From the NCBI RefSeq assembly GCF_000807855.2, contig NZ_JRYR02000002.1, forward strand, positions 62,001-126,000: a stretch of DNA of 64,000 bases. The letters run 5' to 3'. The stretch comes from Flammeovirga pacifica. Its GTDB lineage: Bacteria > Bacteroidota > Bacteroidia > Cytophagales > Flammeovirgaceae. This document shows, one piece after another, positions 17,960 to 26,469 of the stretch. The translations under genes were made by a program, and so were the position numbers. The notes under the pieces were generated by a model. The model did not search any database. It was given only the letters and a program-made list of their open reading frames with translations, and was not told where the DNA came from. Positions within the stretch are counted from its first letter, which is position 1; every line of letters begins with the position of its first letter.

Positions 17960-18754
17960 TTAAAATAGAAAAGGTAATCTCCTATCCATTTCTGATACCC
18001 AATTGTAGACTTTTTCTCCTAAGATATCTTTCTGTATTTTTTTAGATTGCTGTTCAAATTCTTGATATTTTGACGAATTATTAGTGTAGGAAAAATCAAT
18101 TGGTCGAGTATTAATTTGATAAACGGCCATCAAAAAACCTGAAATAAAAACAATAGAAGTCACTTTTCTTAAGTCTACCTCTACCACATATCTTAGGGAG
18201 TAAAACGATAAATTTAAAAAGATAATTCCTACCACAATGAGCCATATATCATTATTATTCCACCACCAAATCTTTCCCCAACCACCAATGTATTCTGTCG
18301 AAGGCCAAAGTAAATTTACTCCTCCCCATGCAGAAGAAGGGGTAGGCATATCTTCTAATAAATGAATGGAAAATCCCAAAATGAATCCTACATAGGCGAT
18401 ATGATTGGATTTTAAGGAATCTATAAATGTTGTTTTTTGTTTGTTGATGAAGTAAATGCAAAGAGCAATAAGACCACACCAAAGAAGTGCAGCCACTAAA
18501 CTATGATTAAATGCATGATGCGAATACCAGAATTTTGCACTATAGATGGTTCTCCCAGAATTTTCTAACCTAAAAATTCTACCCAGGGTAACATCAAATT
18601 TAGACCATAAACTAATAGCATCTAAATCAGGTAATGCTCCACCTAAACCAGATATTAGAAGTATTTTAATACGGTCTAAAGATCCTTTTTTAGAAAAACT
18701 ACTAGCCACAGTTCCTACTGCTACTCCTGATAAAGTATGTGTTAGAATATCCAT
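17960..18754 (-). CDS. YdjM-type inner-membrane metal-dependent hydrolase
   Basis: This 264-residue membrane protein begins MDILTHTLSG, the usual start of PF04307 (YdjM-like, predicted membrane-bound metal-dependent hydrolases). An upstream ATG at 18781 would add nine residues and is less likely. Metal-binding candidates are His5, the PDLDA motif, the HHAFNHSL segment and HLLEDMPTP. Four or five hydrophobic helices follow. These proteins are linked to membrane remodelling or phospholipid handling, but activity is unproven. It stands alone between the LacI gene and the caspase gene, with 106 bases downstream that hold a hairpin. Confidence 0.85.
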   Translation of the reverse strand: MDILTHTLSGVAVGTVASSFSKKGSLDRIKILLISGLGGALPDLDAISLWSKFDVTLGRIFRLENSGRTIYSAKFWYSHHAFNHSLVAALLWCGLIALCIYFINKQKTTFIDSLKSNHIAYVGFILGFSIHLLEDMPTPSSAWGGVNLLWPSTEYIGGWGKIWWWNNNDIWLIVVGIIFLNLSFYSLRYVVEVDLRKVTSIVFISGFLMAVYQINTRPIDFSYTNNSSKYQEFEQQSKKIQKDILGEKVYNWVSEMDRRLPFLF

Positions 18755-18799
18755 TTTATAAATATATAAAGAGGACAACATTTTTCTATTAAAAACAAC

Positions 18800-19831
18800 T
18801 TATAACAATGTACTTTCCCTCTTTAAATAAAATGTACTCATTTTTTTTGTAAGAAATTGATAGGATTCTCCTTGTTGGTTATGCTGTATCTCTTGTAATA
18901 TCATTTCAGAGGCGATGACTCCCATTTCTTCGGCAGGTTGATTAATGGTAGATAATTTAGGAGATGTATAAACGGATAGTGGTTCGTTAGCGAAGCCTAG
19001 GAGTTGTATATCTTGTGGGATTCTAATATTATTTTCCTTTAAAAATTCTAATGCTTGAAAAGCATAATAATCGTTGTAACAGGTAATTAAATCAATGTCC
19101 TCTAGAGCGTACTTTGAGAATAAGTTTCTTAAACCTGTTTTCACTTCTGTTTGATGCTGACAGGGAATAATAAAGTCAGGATTGAGAGAGATTTTATTTT
19201 TAAGCAAGGCTTCTTTATATCCTAACAAACGATTAAAAGCAGTCGAAATTTGTAAATTCCCCTGAAGGTGAATAATATTTTTTGTTCCTTTTGAAATAAA
19301 CTGATTTACGGTGTCATACATACCTACAAAATCATCACTGATCACATAATTAGCATCAATCTCTTCATAGATTCTATCCATAAATAACAATGGGATACCT
19401 TCATCTTGAATATCTATTAAAAAAGAAGGGTCTTCATGCTCAAAAGAAAGAAAAACGATGATACCACTTACATGATAGGAAGAAAGTGATTGTATGGCCT
19501 TTTTTTCTTGTATTCTAGATTCTCCGGCTGTAGAAATAATAATTTGATATCCACTTTCGTGCATCATTTTTTCAATCCCTTTGAGTACTCTAAAAAAGAA
19601 GTTGGTATCAAAAGTAGGGAAGATGACGCCTATTGTTTTTGTATTTTGTTTCTGAAGCCCTTGTGCAAGTGGGTTAGGTCTATAATCTAATTCTTTGGCT
19701 TTTTCTTTGATTAATTTTTTGGTTGTTTCATTCACCTTAGGGTGATCATTCAAAGCTCTTGAAATTGTAGAAATATTTAAATTCAAAGCTTTGGATAAGT
19801 CTGATAAAGTGGTTTTTCGAGATTTTTTCAT
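18800..19831 (-). CDS. LacI-family repressor of the fucose genes
   Basis: This 343-residue regulator has a LacI-type helix-turn-helix and hinge at residues 6-60 (TLSDLSKALNLNISTISRALNDHPKV, then RPNPLAQGLQ). The rest is a periplasmic-binding-protein-like sugar sensor (TIGVIFPTFDTNFFFRVLKGIE, GIIVFLSFE, GFANEPLSVYTSPKLSTINQPAEEMG). It is divergent from fucI, and a perfect LacI-type palindrome sits in the 146-base space between the two start codons. The likely inducer is L-fucose, L-fuculose or a phosphorylated product (inference from context). It is about the usual length of the family. Confidence 0.9.
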   Translation of the reverse strand: MKKSRKTTLSDLSKALNLNISTISRALNDHPKVNETTKKLIKEKAKELDYRPNPLAQGLQKQNTKTIGVIFPTFDTNFFFRVLKGIEKMMHESGYQIIISTAGESRIQEKKAIQSLSSYHVSGIIVFLSFEHEDPSFLIDIQDEGIPLLFMDRIYEEIDANYVISDDFVGMYDTVNQFISKGTKNIIHLQGNLQISTAFNRLLGYKEALLKNKISLNPDFIIPCQHQTEVKTGLRNLFSKYALEDIDLITCYNDYYAFQALEFLKENNIRIPQDIQLLGFANEPLSVYTSPKLSTINQPAEEMGVIASEMILQEIQHNQQGESYQFLTKKMSTFYLKRESTLL

Positions 19832-19882
19832 TCATCTTATGACTATGTGTATTCTGCTAATATCTAATGCTTTAATGGAAAT

Positions 19883-19896
19883 TGCAAACGTTTGCA
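19883..19896. promoter_or_regulatory. LacI-type operator, perfect 14-bp palindrome
   Basis: TGCAAACGTTTGCA is fully palindromic with the central CG typical of LacI/CcpA/GalR-family operators. It lies 52 bases upstream of the regulator's start and 82 bases before fucI. I did not see another copy in the window. Confidence 0.8.
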
Positions 19897-19927
19897 TTGT
19901 CTTGTGGTTTTATTAAAATTAATATTG
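19897..19927 (+). promoter_or_regulatory. Inferred fucI promoter
   Basis: TTG at 19897-19899 and TAATATTG at 19920-19927 match the Bacteroidota pattern TTG-N17-23-TAnnTTTG with a 20-base spacer and one mismatch. The operator ends one base before the TTG, so bound repressor would block RNA polymerase. Confidence 0.5.
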
Positions 19928-19977
19928 TGATATCAAAACAGCAATTGACAAACACAAATAACAAAAAGATATATAGT

Positions 19978-21756
19978 ATGATTCTGAATGAAAAAAACTT
20001 ACCTAAAATAGGTATCCGTCCAACTATCGACGGTAGATTGGGAGGAGTAAGAGAGAGCCTTGAAGAGCAAACAATGGAGATGGCAAGAACAGTACAGACG
20101 TTTTTGGAGGAAAATTTAAAATACCCCAATGGCGAAGCTGTAAAATGTGTAATTGCTGACTCAACAATTGGTAGAGTAAAAGAAGCGGCCGATTGTGCAG
20201 AGAAATTCATCAAAGAAAATGTAGGTCTTTCTATTACGGTAACTCCATGTTGGTGTTATGGTAGTGAAACTATCGATATGACTCCTCATATTCCTAAAGC
20301 AATTTGGGGATTTAATGGTACAGAAAGACCAGGGGCAGTTTATTTGGCTGCTGCATTAGCGGGTCATTCACAAAAAGGAGTACCTGCATTCAGTATTTAT
20401 TCTCACGAGGTACAAGAAGGTGGGGATAAATCTATTCCTAAAGACGTGCAGTCTAAACTATTGAAATTTACAAAAGCAGGTATTGCAGTATCAGCAATGA
20501 AAGGTAAATCATATCTTTCTATTGGTTCTGTTTCAATGGGTATTGCGGGTTCAATTGTGGATGAAACGTTCTTCCAAGAATATTTAGGTATGCGAAACGA
20601 ATATGTGGACATGTCTGAAATTTCTAGACGTATTGAAGAAAACATTTTCGATCCTAAGGAATATGAAAAAGCATTAGCATGGACTAAAGAAAATTGTGAA
20701 GAAGGAATTGATGTAAATGATGAGAACATTCAAAGATCTTCGGCTGATAAAGCTAAAGTTTGGGAGGATGTTGTTAAAATGACATTGATTGCTAAAGACT
20801 TAATGCAAGGGAATGAAAACCTTAAAGATTTAGGTTTTGGAGAAGAGGCTTTAGGGCATAATGCTATTGCTGCAGGATTCCAAGGACAAAGACAATGGAC
20901 CGATTTCAGACCGAATGGTGACTTTATGGAAGCTATTCTTAATTCATCTTTTGATTGGAATGGAATCCGTAATCCGTACATGATGGCCACCGAAAATGAT
21001 GCATTAAATGGAGTAACAATGTTATTTGGTTATTTATTGACCAACCAAGCTCAAGTGTTCTGTGATGTTAGAACTTTCTGGTCAGCAGATTCTATTGAAA
21101 GGGTAACAGGTGAACGTTTAGAAGGTTTGGCTAAAGATGGTATCATCCATTTAATTAATTCAGGTTCGGCTACTCTAGACGGAACAGGACAACAATCTGA
21201 TGCAGAGGGTAATCCTGTAATGAAACCTTTCTGGGATATTACAGAAGAAGAAAAAGAAAAGTGTTTACAAAATACAAAATGGCCTGCTGCAGTTCATGAA
21301 TACTTCAGAGGTGGTGGTTATTCATCTCAATTCTTAACAAAAGGAGGGATGCCTGTAACTATGGCTCGTATCAATCTTATTAAAGGGGTTGGTCCTGTAC
21401 TTCAAATTGCTGAAGGATGGTCAGTTGATTTGCCAGATCATGTACATAAGACATTAGATCAAAGAACAAATGAAACTTGGCCAACAACTTGGTTTGTACC
21501 AAGATTAACTGGGCAAGGCGCATTCAAAGATGTTTATTCAGTAATGGCAAATTGGGGCGCAAATCATGGTGCTTTCTCTTATGGTCATTATGGAGAAGAA
21601 CTCATTACTTTAGCGTCAATGTTGAGAATTCCTGTTTGTATGCATAATGTAGATACAGACACTATTTTCAGACCTAGTTCTTGGGCAGGTCATGGTATGG
21701 ATGCAGAAGGTGCAGATTATCGTGCTTGTACTAACTACGGTCCATTATACAAATAA
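19978..21756 (+). CDS. fucI: L-fucose isomerase
   Basis: This 592-residue cytosolic enzyme converts L-fucose to L-fuculose (also D-arabinose to D-ribulose) and needs Mn2+. The length equals that of the E. coli enzyme. Active-site residues align with a shift of two: Glu339 in MMATENDA, Asp363 in VFCDVRTFW and His530 in NWGANHG. The C-terminus [21 protein letters not shown] is the family ending. The ATG at 19978 is used; an upstream in-frame TTG at 19882 would overlap the operator and is rejected. It is the first gene of the locus under the LacI operator. L-galactose, of which fucose is the 6-deoxy form, is a possible second substrate. Confidence 0.96.
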   Translation: MILNEKNLPKIGIRPTIDGRLGGVRESLEEQTMEMARTVQTFLEENLKYPNGEAVKCVIADSTIGRVKEAADCAEKFIKENVGLSITVTPCWCYGSETIDMTPHIPKAIWGFNGTERPGAVYLAAALAGHSQKGVPAFSIYSHEVQEGGDKSIPKDVQSKLLKFTKAGIAVSAMKGKSYLSIGSVSMGIAGSIVDETFFQEYLGMRNEYVDMSEISRRIEENIFDPKEYEKALAWTKENCEEGIDVNDENIQRSSADKAKVWEDVVKMTLIAKDLMQGNENLKDLGFGEEALGHNAIAAGFQGQRQWTDFRPNGDFMEAILNSSFDWNGIRNPYMMATENDALNGVTMLFGYLLTNQAQVFCDVRTFWSADSIERVTGERLEGLAKDGIIHLINSGSATLDGTGQQSDAEGNPVMKPFWDITEEEKEKCLQNTKWPAAVHEYFRGGGYSSQFLTKGGMPVTMARINLIKGVGPVLQIAEGWSVDLPDHVHKTLDQRTNETWPTTWFVPRLTGQGAFKDVYSVMANWGANHGAFSYGHYGEELITLASMLRIPVCMHNVDTDTIFRPSSWAGHGMDAEGADYRACTNYGPLYK

Positions 21757-21776
21757 AGAAGAGTTTTACCCTTAAT

Positions 21777-21884
21777 AAAAAGCTGTCTAAAATAAGCCAA
21801 CTGAATAGTCTACAGGAGTGTTATTAAATACATTCTTACGTTGAATAAATTCAGTTCTTTAAAAAACATTTTAGACAGCTTTTT
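21777..21884. promoter_or_regulatory. Nested long stem-loop between fucI and fucK
   Basis: AAAAAGCTGTCTAAAAT (21777-21793) is the exact reverse complement of 21868-21884. Inside it, AACTGAAT (21799-21806) pairs exactly with ATTCAGTT (21849-21856), and AGGAGTGT can pair with ACATTCTT with two wobble pairs. The right arm ends in T5, 16 bases before fucK. This looks like an attenuator or partial terminator that sets fucK dosage. Confidence 0.65.
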
Positions 21885-21900
21885 TATAAATCATATAATT

Positions 21901-23322
21901 ATGAAAGATTTAGCTGTTGTTCTCGATTGCGGAGCTACTAATATCAGAGCGATCGTCATGAATAATGATGGGCAAGTAGTGGCAAAATATTCGGTGAATA
22001 ATCACTCAAGACCCGACCCGTTAAATGCAGATTATACTATTTGGGATATTGAAGAAATCATTGATAAATTAAGTTTCTGTTGTCAACAGGTAATTGAAAA
22101 AGTAGACCACAAAAGAATTGAAAGTATAGGTATCAGTACTTTTGGTGTGGACGGTGCATTTGTAGATGAAAAAGGACAACTTATTAGTCCTATTATATCA
22201 TGGAAATGCCAAAGAACGATTCCTGTTTTAGATAATATAGACAAGTATTTTACTACTCAAGAATTATTGATGAAAACAGGTGTAGGAGCATTCAGCTTCA
22301 ATACCATCAATAAGATGATTTGGTATAAAGAAAATCAAGAAATAACTATTTCGAATGCTAAATATTGGTTGTTTATTTCTTCTTTGATCGGACAAAGACT
22401 AACAGGAAGTTTCTACACAGACCACACAATGGCAGGAACATCTCAGTTGTGTAATATAGAAACACAAGATTTTGATCAAGATATTTTAGACAAACTGGGT
22501 GTAAGTAGTGCTCTATTTCCTGAAATGAAATATGCAGGAGATGTAGTGGGGCAGTTATCTTCTGAGGGGAGTAAGTTATTAGGTTTACCCACTGATATTC
22601 CTGTAAAAAGTATTGGACACGACACTCAATTTGCATTGTTTGGTGCAGGAGTGGATTTAACGAATGCAGTCTTAAGTTCAGGTACCTGGGAAATTTTAAT
22701 GGTGCAAGCCAAAGAAGTAAACTTAAAGCCTGAGTTGGCTCAACATGGTATTACGGTGGAGTTTGATCCTGCAAAAGGTTTATACAATATTGGTTTACAA
22801 TGGATGGCATCAGCTAATATTGAATGGGTAAAAGATACTTTCTTTAAAAATATTGATTCAGATAAGGTATATGAAATCATGATAAATGAGGCAATACAAT
22901 CTGAAGAACAATCGGATCTTTATCAGCCTAAGCTTCAACCTAATCAAACGATTAATATACAAGCATTAGAACTGTCAAATAATAGAGGGGATATCTTCAA
23001 TTCTTGTATGCTAAGTCTTGCCAAACAATTAAAGAAAGCAGTAGGGATTTTAGAAGAGGTAAGTAACTTTAAAATTGATAAGATTACAGTTGTGGGCGGT
23101 GGCGCCAAAAACAGTTATTGGAATCAATTGAAATCTAATGTAACGGGACTAAAAATTCAAACAATACAAGAAAAGGAAACAACAGTATTAGGTGCTAGTT
23201 TCTTTTTGTTTGACAACCCTGCAGAGGAGGTTAGAACTAACTATGATTACAGTTTCACTTCTTTTTTACCTGAAATAAAGAAAAGTGAAAATTATTCAGA
23301 AACAACTTTAGTAAGCGGATAA
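21901..23322 (+). CDS. fucK: L-fuculokinase
   Basis: This 473-residue FGGY-family kinase phosphorylates L-fuculose to L-fuculose-1-phosphate with ATP. It resembles E. coli FucK across its length: VVLDCGATNIRAIVMNNDGQ at the start, STFGVDGAFVDEKGQL, PIISWKCQRT, GVGAFSFNTI, SLIGQRLTGSFYTDHTMAGTSQ, GHDTQFALFGAG and VLSSGTWEILMV. The second FGGY signature is VVGGGAKNSYWNQ. The ATG at 21901 is the start; an in-frame TTG at 21841 lies inside the nested stem-loop and is rejected. It follows fucI by 144 bases. No aldolase gene (fucA) is found nearby. Confidence 0.93.
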   Translation: MKDLAVVLDCGATNIRAIVMNNDGQVVAKYSVNNHSRPDPLNADYTIWDIEEIIDKLSFCCQQVIEKVDHKRIESIGISTFGVDGAFVDEKGQLISPIISWKCQRTIPVLDNIDKYFTTQELLMKTGVGAFSFNTINKMIWYKENQEITISNAKYWLFISSLIGQRLTGSFYTDHTMAGTSQLCNIETQDFDQDILDKLGVSSALFPEMKYAGDVVGQLSSEGSKLLGLPTDIPVKSIGHDTQFALFGAGVDLTNAVLSSGTWEILMVQAKEVNLKPELAQHGITVEFDPAKGLYNIGLQWMASANIEWVKDTFFKNIDSDKVYEIMINEAIQSEEQSDLYQPKLQPNQTINIQALELSNNRGDIFNSCMLSLAKQLKKAVGILEEVSNFKIDKITVVGGGAKNSYWNQLKSNVTGLKIQTIQEKETTVLGASFFLFDNPAEEVRTNYDYSFTSFLPEIKKSENYSETTLVSG

Positions 23323-23690
23323 GAGTGTTCCATCATTCTCTATTGAATGATAATAAAATGATTATTCCATACTGTTTCAAAGTCAAAAACAAATGCTCTT
23401 CTAAGAACGAATATTCATCAACATTTTTTTAGAATCTCAATGATGTTTATAGAAATATTAAACATCTAGTTGATAGTAGGTATTTGTATCTCTCGTCTAT
23501 TATTAACAACTGACATAGAAACATCTGAAGTAGAAGTAGTCTGGGAGTAAAATCACTTTCTCTTTTTCTAAAAGATGAGTAATCATATATCATTATATAT
23601 TTCAAGAGTATAAATACTAAAATGAGATAGTATTTGTAAGATTTGGAATACAAAACATCATTATTTCATCATAGCTTGCTACTAACAGAA
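23323..23690. other. 368-base intergenic region after fucK
   Basis: The stretch is AT-rich with no coding signal that I can support. It probably holds a promoter for the downstream lipoprotein and fucP genes, but I found no exact consensus match and no second copy of the LacI-type palindrome. Confidence 0.5.
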
Positions 23691-24872
23691 ATGAAGAATT
23701 ATTATCTATTAATCATTATGGCTTTATCAACATTAACTAGTTGTACGGAAGACACTCCAGTTAAAAAAGGAACATTTGAATATGATGTTGATTTTTTACA
23801 AACATATCAAGAAACCATTCTTTTAAAGAATAATAATAGTCAGGTAGCTGTTGTTCCTGCCTACCAAGGTAGAATCATGACAAGTACAGCTACGGGTAAA
23901 AATGGCAAGAGTTATGGTTGGCTTAATTATGATGCTATTTCGTCAGAAGTAGTACAAGATAAGATAAATATATATGGTGGAGAAGATCGTTTTTGGTTAG
24001 GGCCAGAAGGTGGACAGTTTTCTATATTTTTTGAAAATGGAGCAGACTTCACTTTTGAAAATTGGAAAACACCTCAGCAAATTGATACTGATATTTTTAA
24101 GGTAGTTGACCAAAGTACTTCAAGTGTTTCTTTCTTGAAAGAAATGAAACTTACCAATTATCAAGGCTTTCCTTTTCACATCGAAGTAAGAAGGAAAATC
24201 AATGTATTTGATCGTACACAAATAGAGAAAAATTTGAATATCGATTTGTCTCAATTGGACATTGATTTTGTAGGAATTGAATCAGTCAATGGGCTCAAAA
24301 ACATCGGTGATCAACCTTGGTCAAAAGAAACAGGGTTGTTATCAATTTGGATCCTTGGAATGCTCAATCCTTCAGATGAAACAACCATCATTTTACCATT
24401 TAAAGAAGCCCCTAATTACAATACTTACTTTGGCGATGTTCCCTCTTCAAATATTGCGATAAAAGAGCAATCAATTTTATTAAAAGCAGATGGGAAACAT
24501 CGTACAAAATTAGGCTTACCTCCTGTTAATACACAACCTTTGGCAGGGAGTTATGATGCTTCAAACAATGTATTGACGGTGGTTCAATTTTCTGTAGGTG
24601 ATGAAACATCTTATGTAAACTCTCTCTGGGAAATACAAGACGAACCTTTTAAAGGGGATGTAGTCAATGTTTATAACGATGGACCATTAGAAGATGGTAG
24701 TCAATTGGGGCCATTTTACGAATTAGAATCATCATCGCCGGCAAAAGAATTAAAAGTAAACGAAGAAATAAAACATCATCATATTACTTACCACTTTGAA
24801 GGAGATAAAAATGATTTAAATAAAATTTGCCTTCAACTTTTTAATCTAAAATTAGATGATATAAAAATATAG
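23691..24872 (+). CDS. Lipoprotein of unknown function in the fucose locus (DUF6786 type)
   Basis: This 393-residue protein starts with a lipoprotein signal (STLTSCTED). The body is beta-rich and recalls aldose-mutarotase-like sandwiches: VAVVPAYQGRIMTSTATG near the N-terminus, NIYGGEDRFWLGPEGGQFSI, and later SLWEIQDEPFKGDVVNVYNDGP. I associate these motifs with DUF6786 from memory. The ATG at 23691 is used because it directly precedes the signal peptide. The position between fucK and fucP suggests periplasmic handling of fucose, possibly anomer interconversion before uptake (inference). No catalytic residues are established. Confidence 0.7.
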   Translation: MKNYYLLIIMALSTLTSCTEDTPVKKGTFEYDVDFLQTYQETILLKNNNSQVAVVPAYQGRIMTSTATGKNGKSYGWLNYDAISSEVVQDKINIYGGEDRFWLGPEGGQFSIFFENGADFTFENWKTPQQIDTDIFKVVDQSTSSVSFLKEMKLTNYQGFPFHIEVRRKINVFDRTQIEKNLNIDLSQLDIDFVGIESVNGLKNIGDQPWSKETGLLSIWILGMLNPSDETTIILPFKEAPNYNTYFGDVPSSNIAIKEQSILLKADGKHRTKLGLPPVNTQPLAGSYDASNNVLTVVQFSVGDETSYVNSLWEIQDEPFKGDVVNVYNDGPLEDGSQLGPFYELESSSPAKELKVNEEIKHHHITYHFEGDKNDLNKICLQLFNLKLDDIKI

Positions 24873-25005
24873 AAAAAAGGGAAATGGCTGTGTTTTTTTT
24901 AATGGAATGGAGGCTCTCACAAGCACAGAAGAAAAAATAGATGAATAAAAAAATGAAATACACCCTTGATTATAACTAATAATACTACACATAATACAAA
25001 GAGAA

Positions 25006-26355
25006 ATGGAAGGAATGATGACAAATAATGTTGGTGTTGATCAACTAAAACAGCAAGAAAAAGAAATAAAGAAAAAAGAGGAAAAGGTAATTGAAAAAAA
25101 ATATTTAATACCATTTATTCTTATTTCCTCTTTATTTGCCCTCTGGGGTTTTGCCAATGATATTACAAACCCTATGGTTTCGGCTTTTGAAACCGTTATG
25201 GAAATTTCAACCTTTAAAGCATCATTAATACAATTTGCTTTTTATGGTGGATACTTTACTATGGCTTTACCAGCAGCTATTCTAATTAAAAAATACTCTT
25301 ACAAGAAGGTTATTTTATTCGGTTTAGGCTTATACGCGGTAGGATGCTTATTATTTATTCCAGCTGCTCAATATCAAATTTTTGGTTTCTTTTTAGTATC
25401 ACTCTATATTCTAACTTTTGGATTGGCCTTTTTAGAAACTACGGCTAACCCATTAATTTTATCATTAGGGTCACCAAAGACAGCGACAAGAAGATTAAAT
25501 TTTGCGCAATCATTTAATCCTATCGGTTCAATTACCGGAATGTTTGTCGCACAGCAATTTATTTTATCCAAATTACATTCTGCAGAAAAAGCAGCAGATG
25601 GATCATTGCTATATTCTACTTTATCGGCTGTAGAAAAAGAAGGTGTAAGAATGCACGATTTACTTGTTATTCGTGATCCATATGCGTTATTGGGTATTGT
25701 CGTTGTTTGTATGTTAGTGATCATAGCAGTAACTAAAATACCTCAAACCTCTAAGAAAGACGAAAACTTTAACATTAAGGAAACGATCATTCGATTGTTG
25801 AAAAATATTGATTATAGAGAAGGTGTGATAGCACAGGTATTTTATGTGGGAGCACAAATTATGTGTTGGACATTTATTATTAAATATGCTGAGAACTTAG
25901 GATATAGTAAAGCAGATGCTCAAAGTTTAAATATTGTAGCTATGGTGATATTCTTAAGCTGTAGATTTATCGCCACTTATTTAATGAAATATATTAATAC
26001 AGCATTGTTGCTCATGTTTTTTGCCATCGGCGGAATTTCTACAATGTCGATCACCATTTTTATTGGAGGTGATATTGGTTTATATGCTTTAGTAGCTACT
26101 TCTGCATTTATGTCATTAATGTTCCCGACCATTTATGGGATAGCTTTAGACAAAGTTGGAAATGATAGTGAGTTTGGTGCAGCAGGATTAGTGATGGCCA
26201 TTGTTGGAGGAGCATTAATGCCACCTTTACAAGGTAAAATAATCGATCAAGAAGTAATTATGGGAATGTCAGCGGTTAACTTCTCTTTCATTTTACCTTT
26301 AATTTGTTTCATTGTTATTGCAACATTTGGCTATAGAAGGTATTCTTCAAATTAG
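25006..26355 (+). CDS. fucP: L-fucose:proton symporter
   Basis: This 449-residue major-facilitator permease brings L-fucose across the inner membrane with a proton. About twelve hydrophobic helices start at residue 35. Family features are FILISSLFALWGFANDITNPMV in helix 1, FAFYGGYFTMALPAA in helix 2, TFGLAFLETTANPLILSLG in helix 4, and NFAQSFNPIGSITG in helix 5, which match the FHS/FucP family. The charged N-terminal 30 residues (many Lys and Glu) are longer than in E. coli FucP. It ends the fucose locus at a strong terminator. Confidence 0.93.
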   Translation: MEGMMTNNVGVDQLKQQEKEIKKKEEKVIEKKYLIPFILISSLFALWGFANDITNPMVSAFETVMEISTFKASLIQFAFYGGYFTMALPAAILIKKYSYKKVILFGLGLYAVGCLLFIPAAQYQIFGFFLVSLYILTFGLAFLETTANPLILSLGSPKTATRRLNFAQSFNPIGSITGMFVAQQFILSKLHSAEKAADGSLLYSTLSAVEKEGVRMHDLLVIRDPYALLGIVVVCMLVIIAVTKIPQTSKKDENFNIKETIIRLLKNIDYREGVIAQVFYVGAQIMCWTFIIKYAENLGYSKADAQSLNIVAMVIFLSCRFIATYLMKYINTALLLMFFAIGGISTMSITIFIGGDIGLYALVATSAFMSLMFPTIYGIALDKVGNDSEFGAAGLVMAIVGGALMPPLQGKIIDQEVIMGMSAVNFSFILPLICFIVIATFGYRRYSSN

Positions 26356-26430
26356 TGAATAGGAAGCATTGGCTGATTGAACATTTCCTTTTTTAGAAGG
26401 TAAATCGAGATCATTTCAATGAGATAAAAT

Positions 26431-26464
26431 AAAAGAGGACAATAGTAAAATATTGTCCTCTTTT
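26431..26464. terminator. Bidirectional terminator between fucP and the molybdenum hydroxylase operon
   Basis: AAAAGAGGACAATA (26431-26444) and TATTGTCCTCTTTT (26451-26464) form a perfect 14-bp stem with a 6-base loop. T-rich sequence lies on both outer sides in the relevant strands. Confidence 0.9.
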
Positions 26465-26469
26465 ATTAT

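Noticed and set aside
19882-19977. Upstream TTG start for fucI
   Set aside because: It would place coding sequence over the operator and promoter; the ATG at 19978 gives the E. coli length and residue numbering.
21777-21884. Miniature transposable element between fucI and fucK
   Set aside because: No flanking target duplication was seen and the sequence does not recur in this window; an RNA structure is the simpler reading.
21841-21900. Upstream TTG start for fucK
   Set aside because: It lies inside the nested stem-loop; family homology begins at the ATG at 21901.
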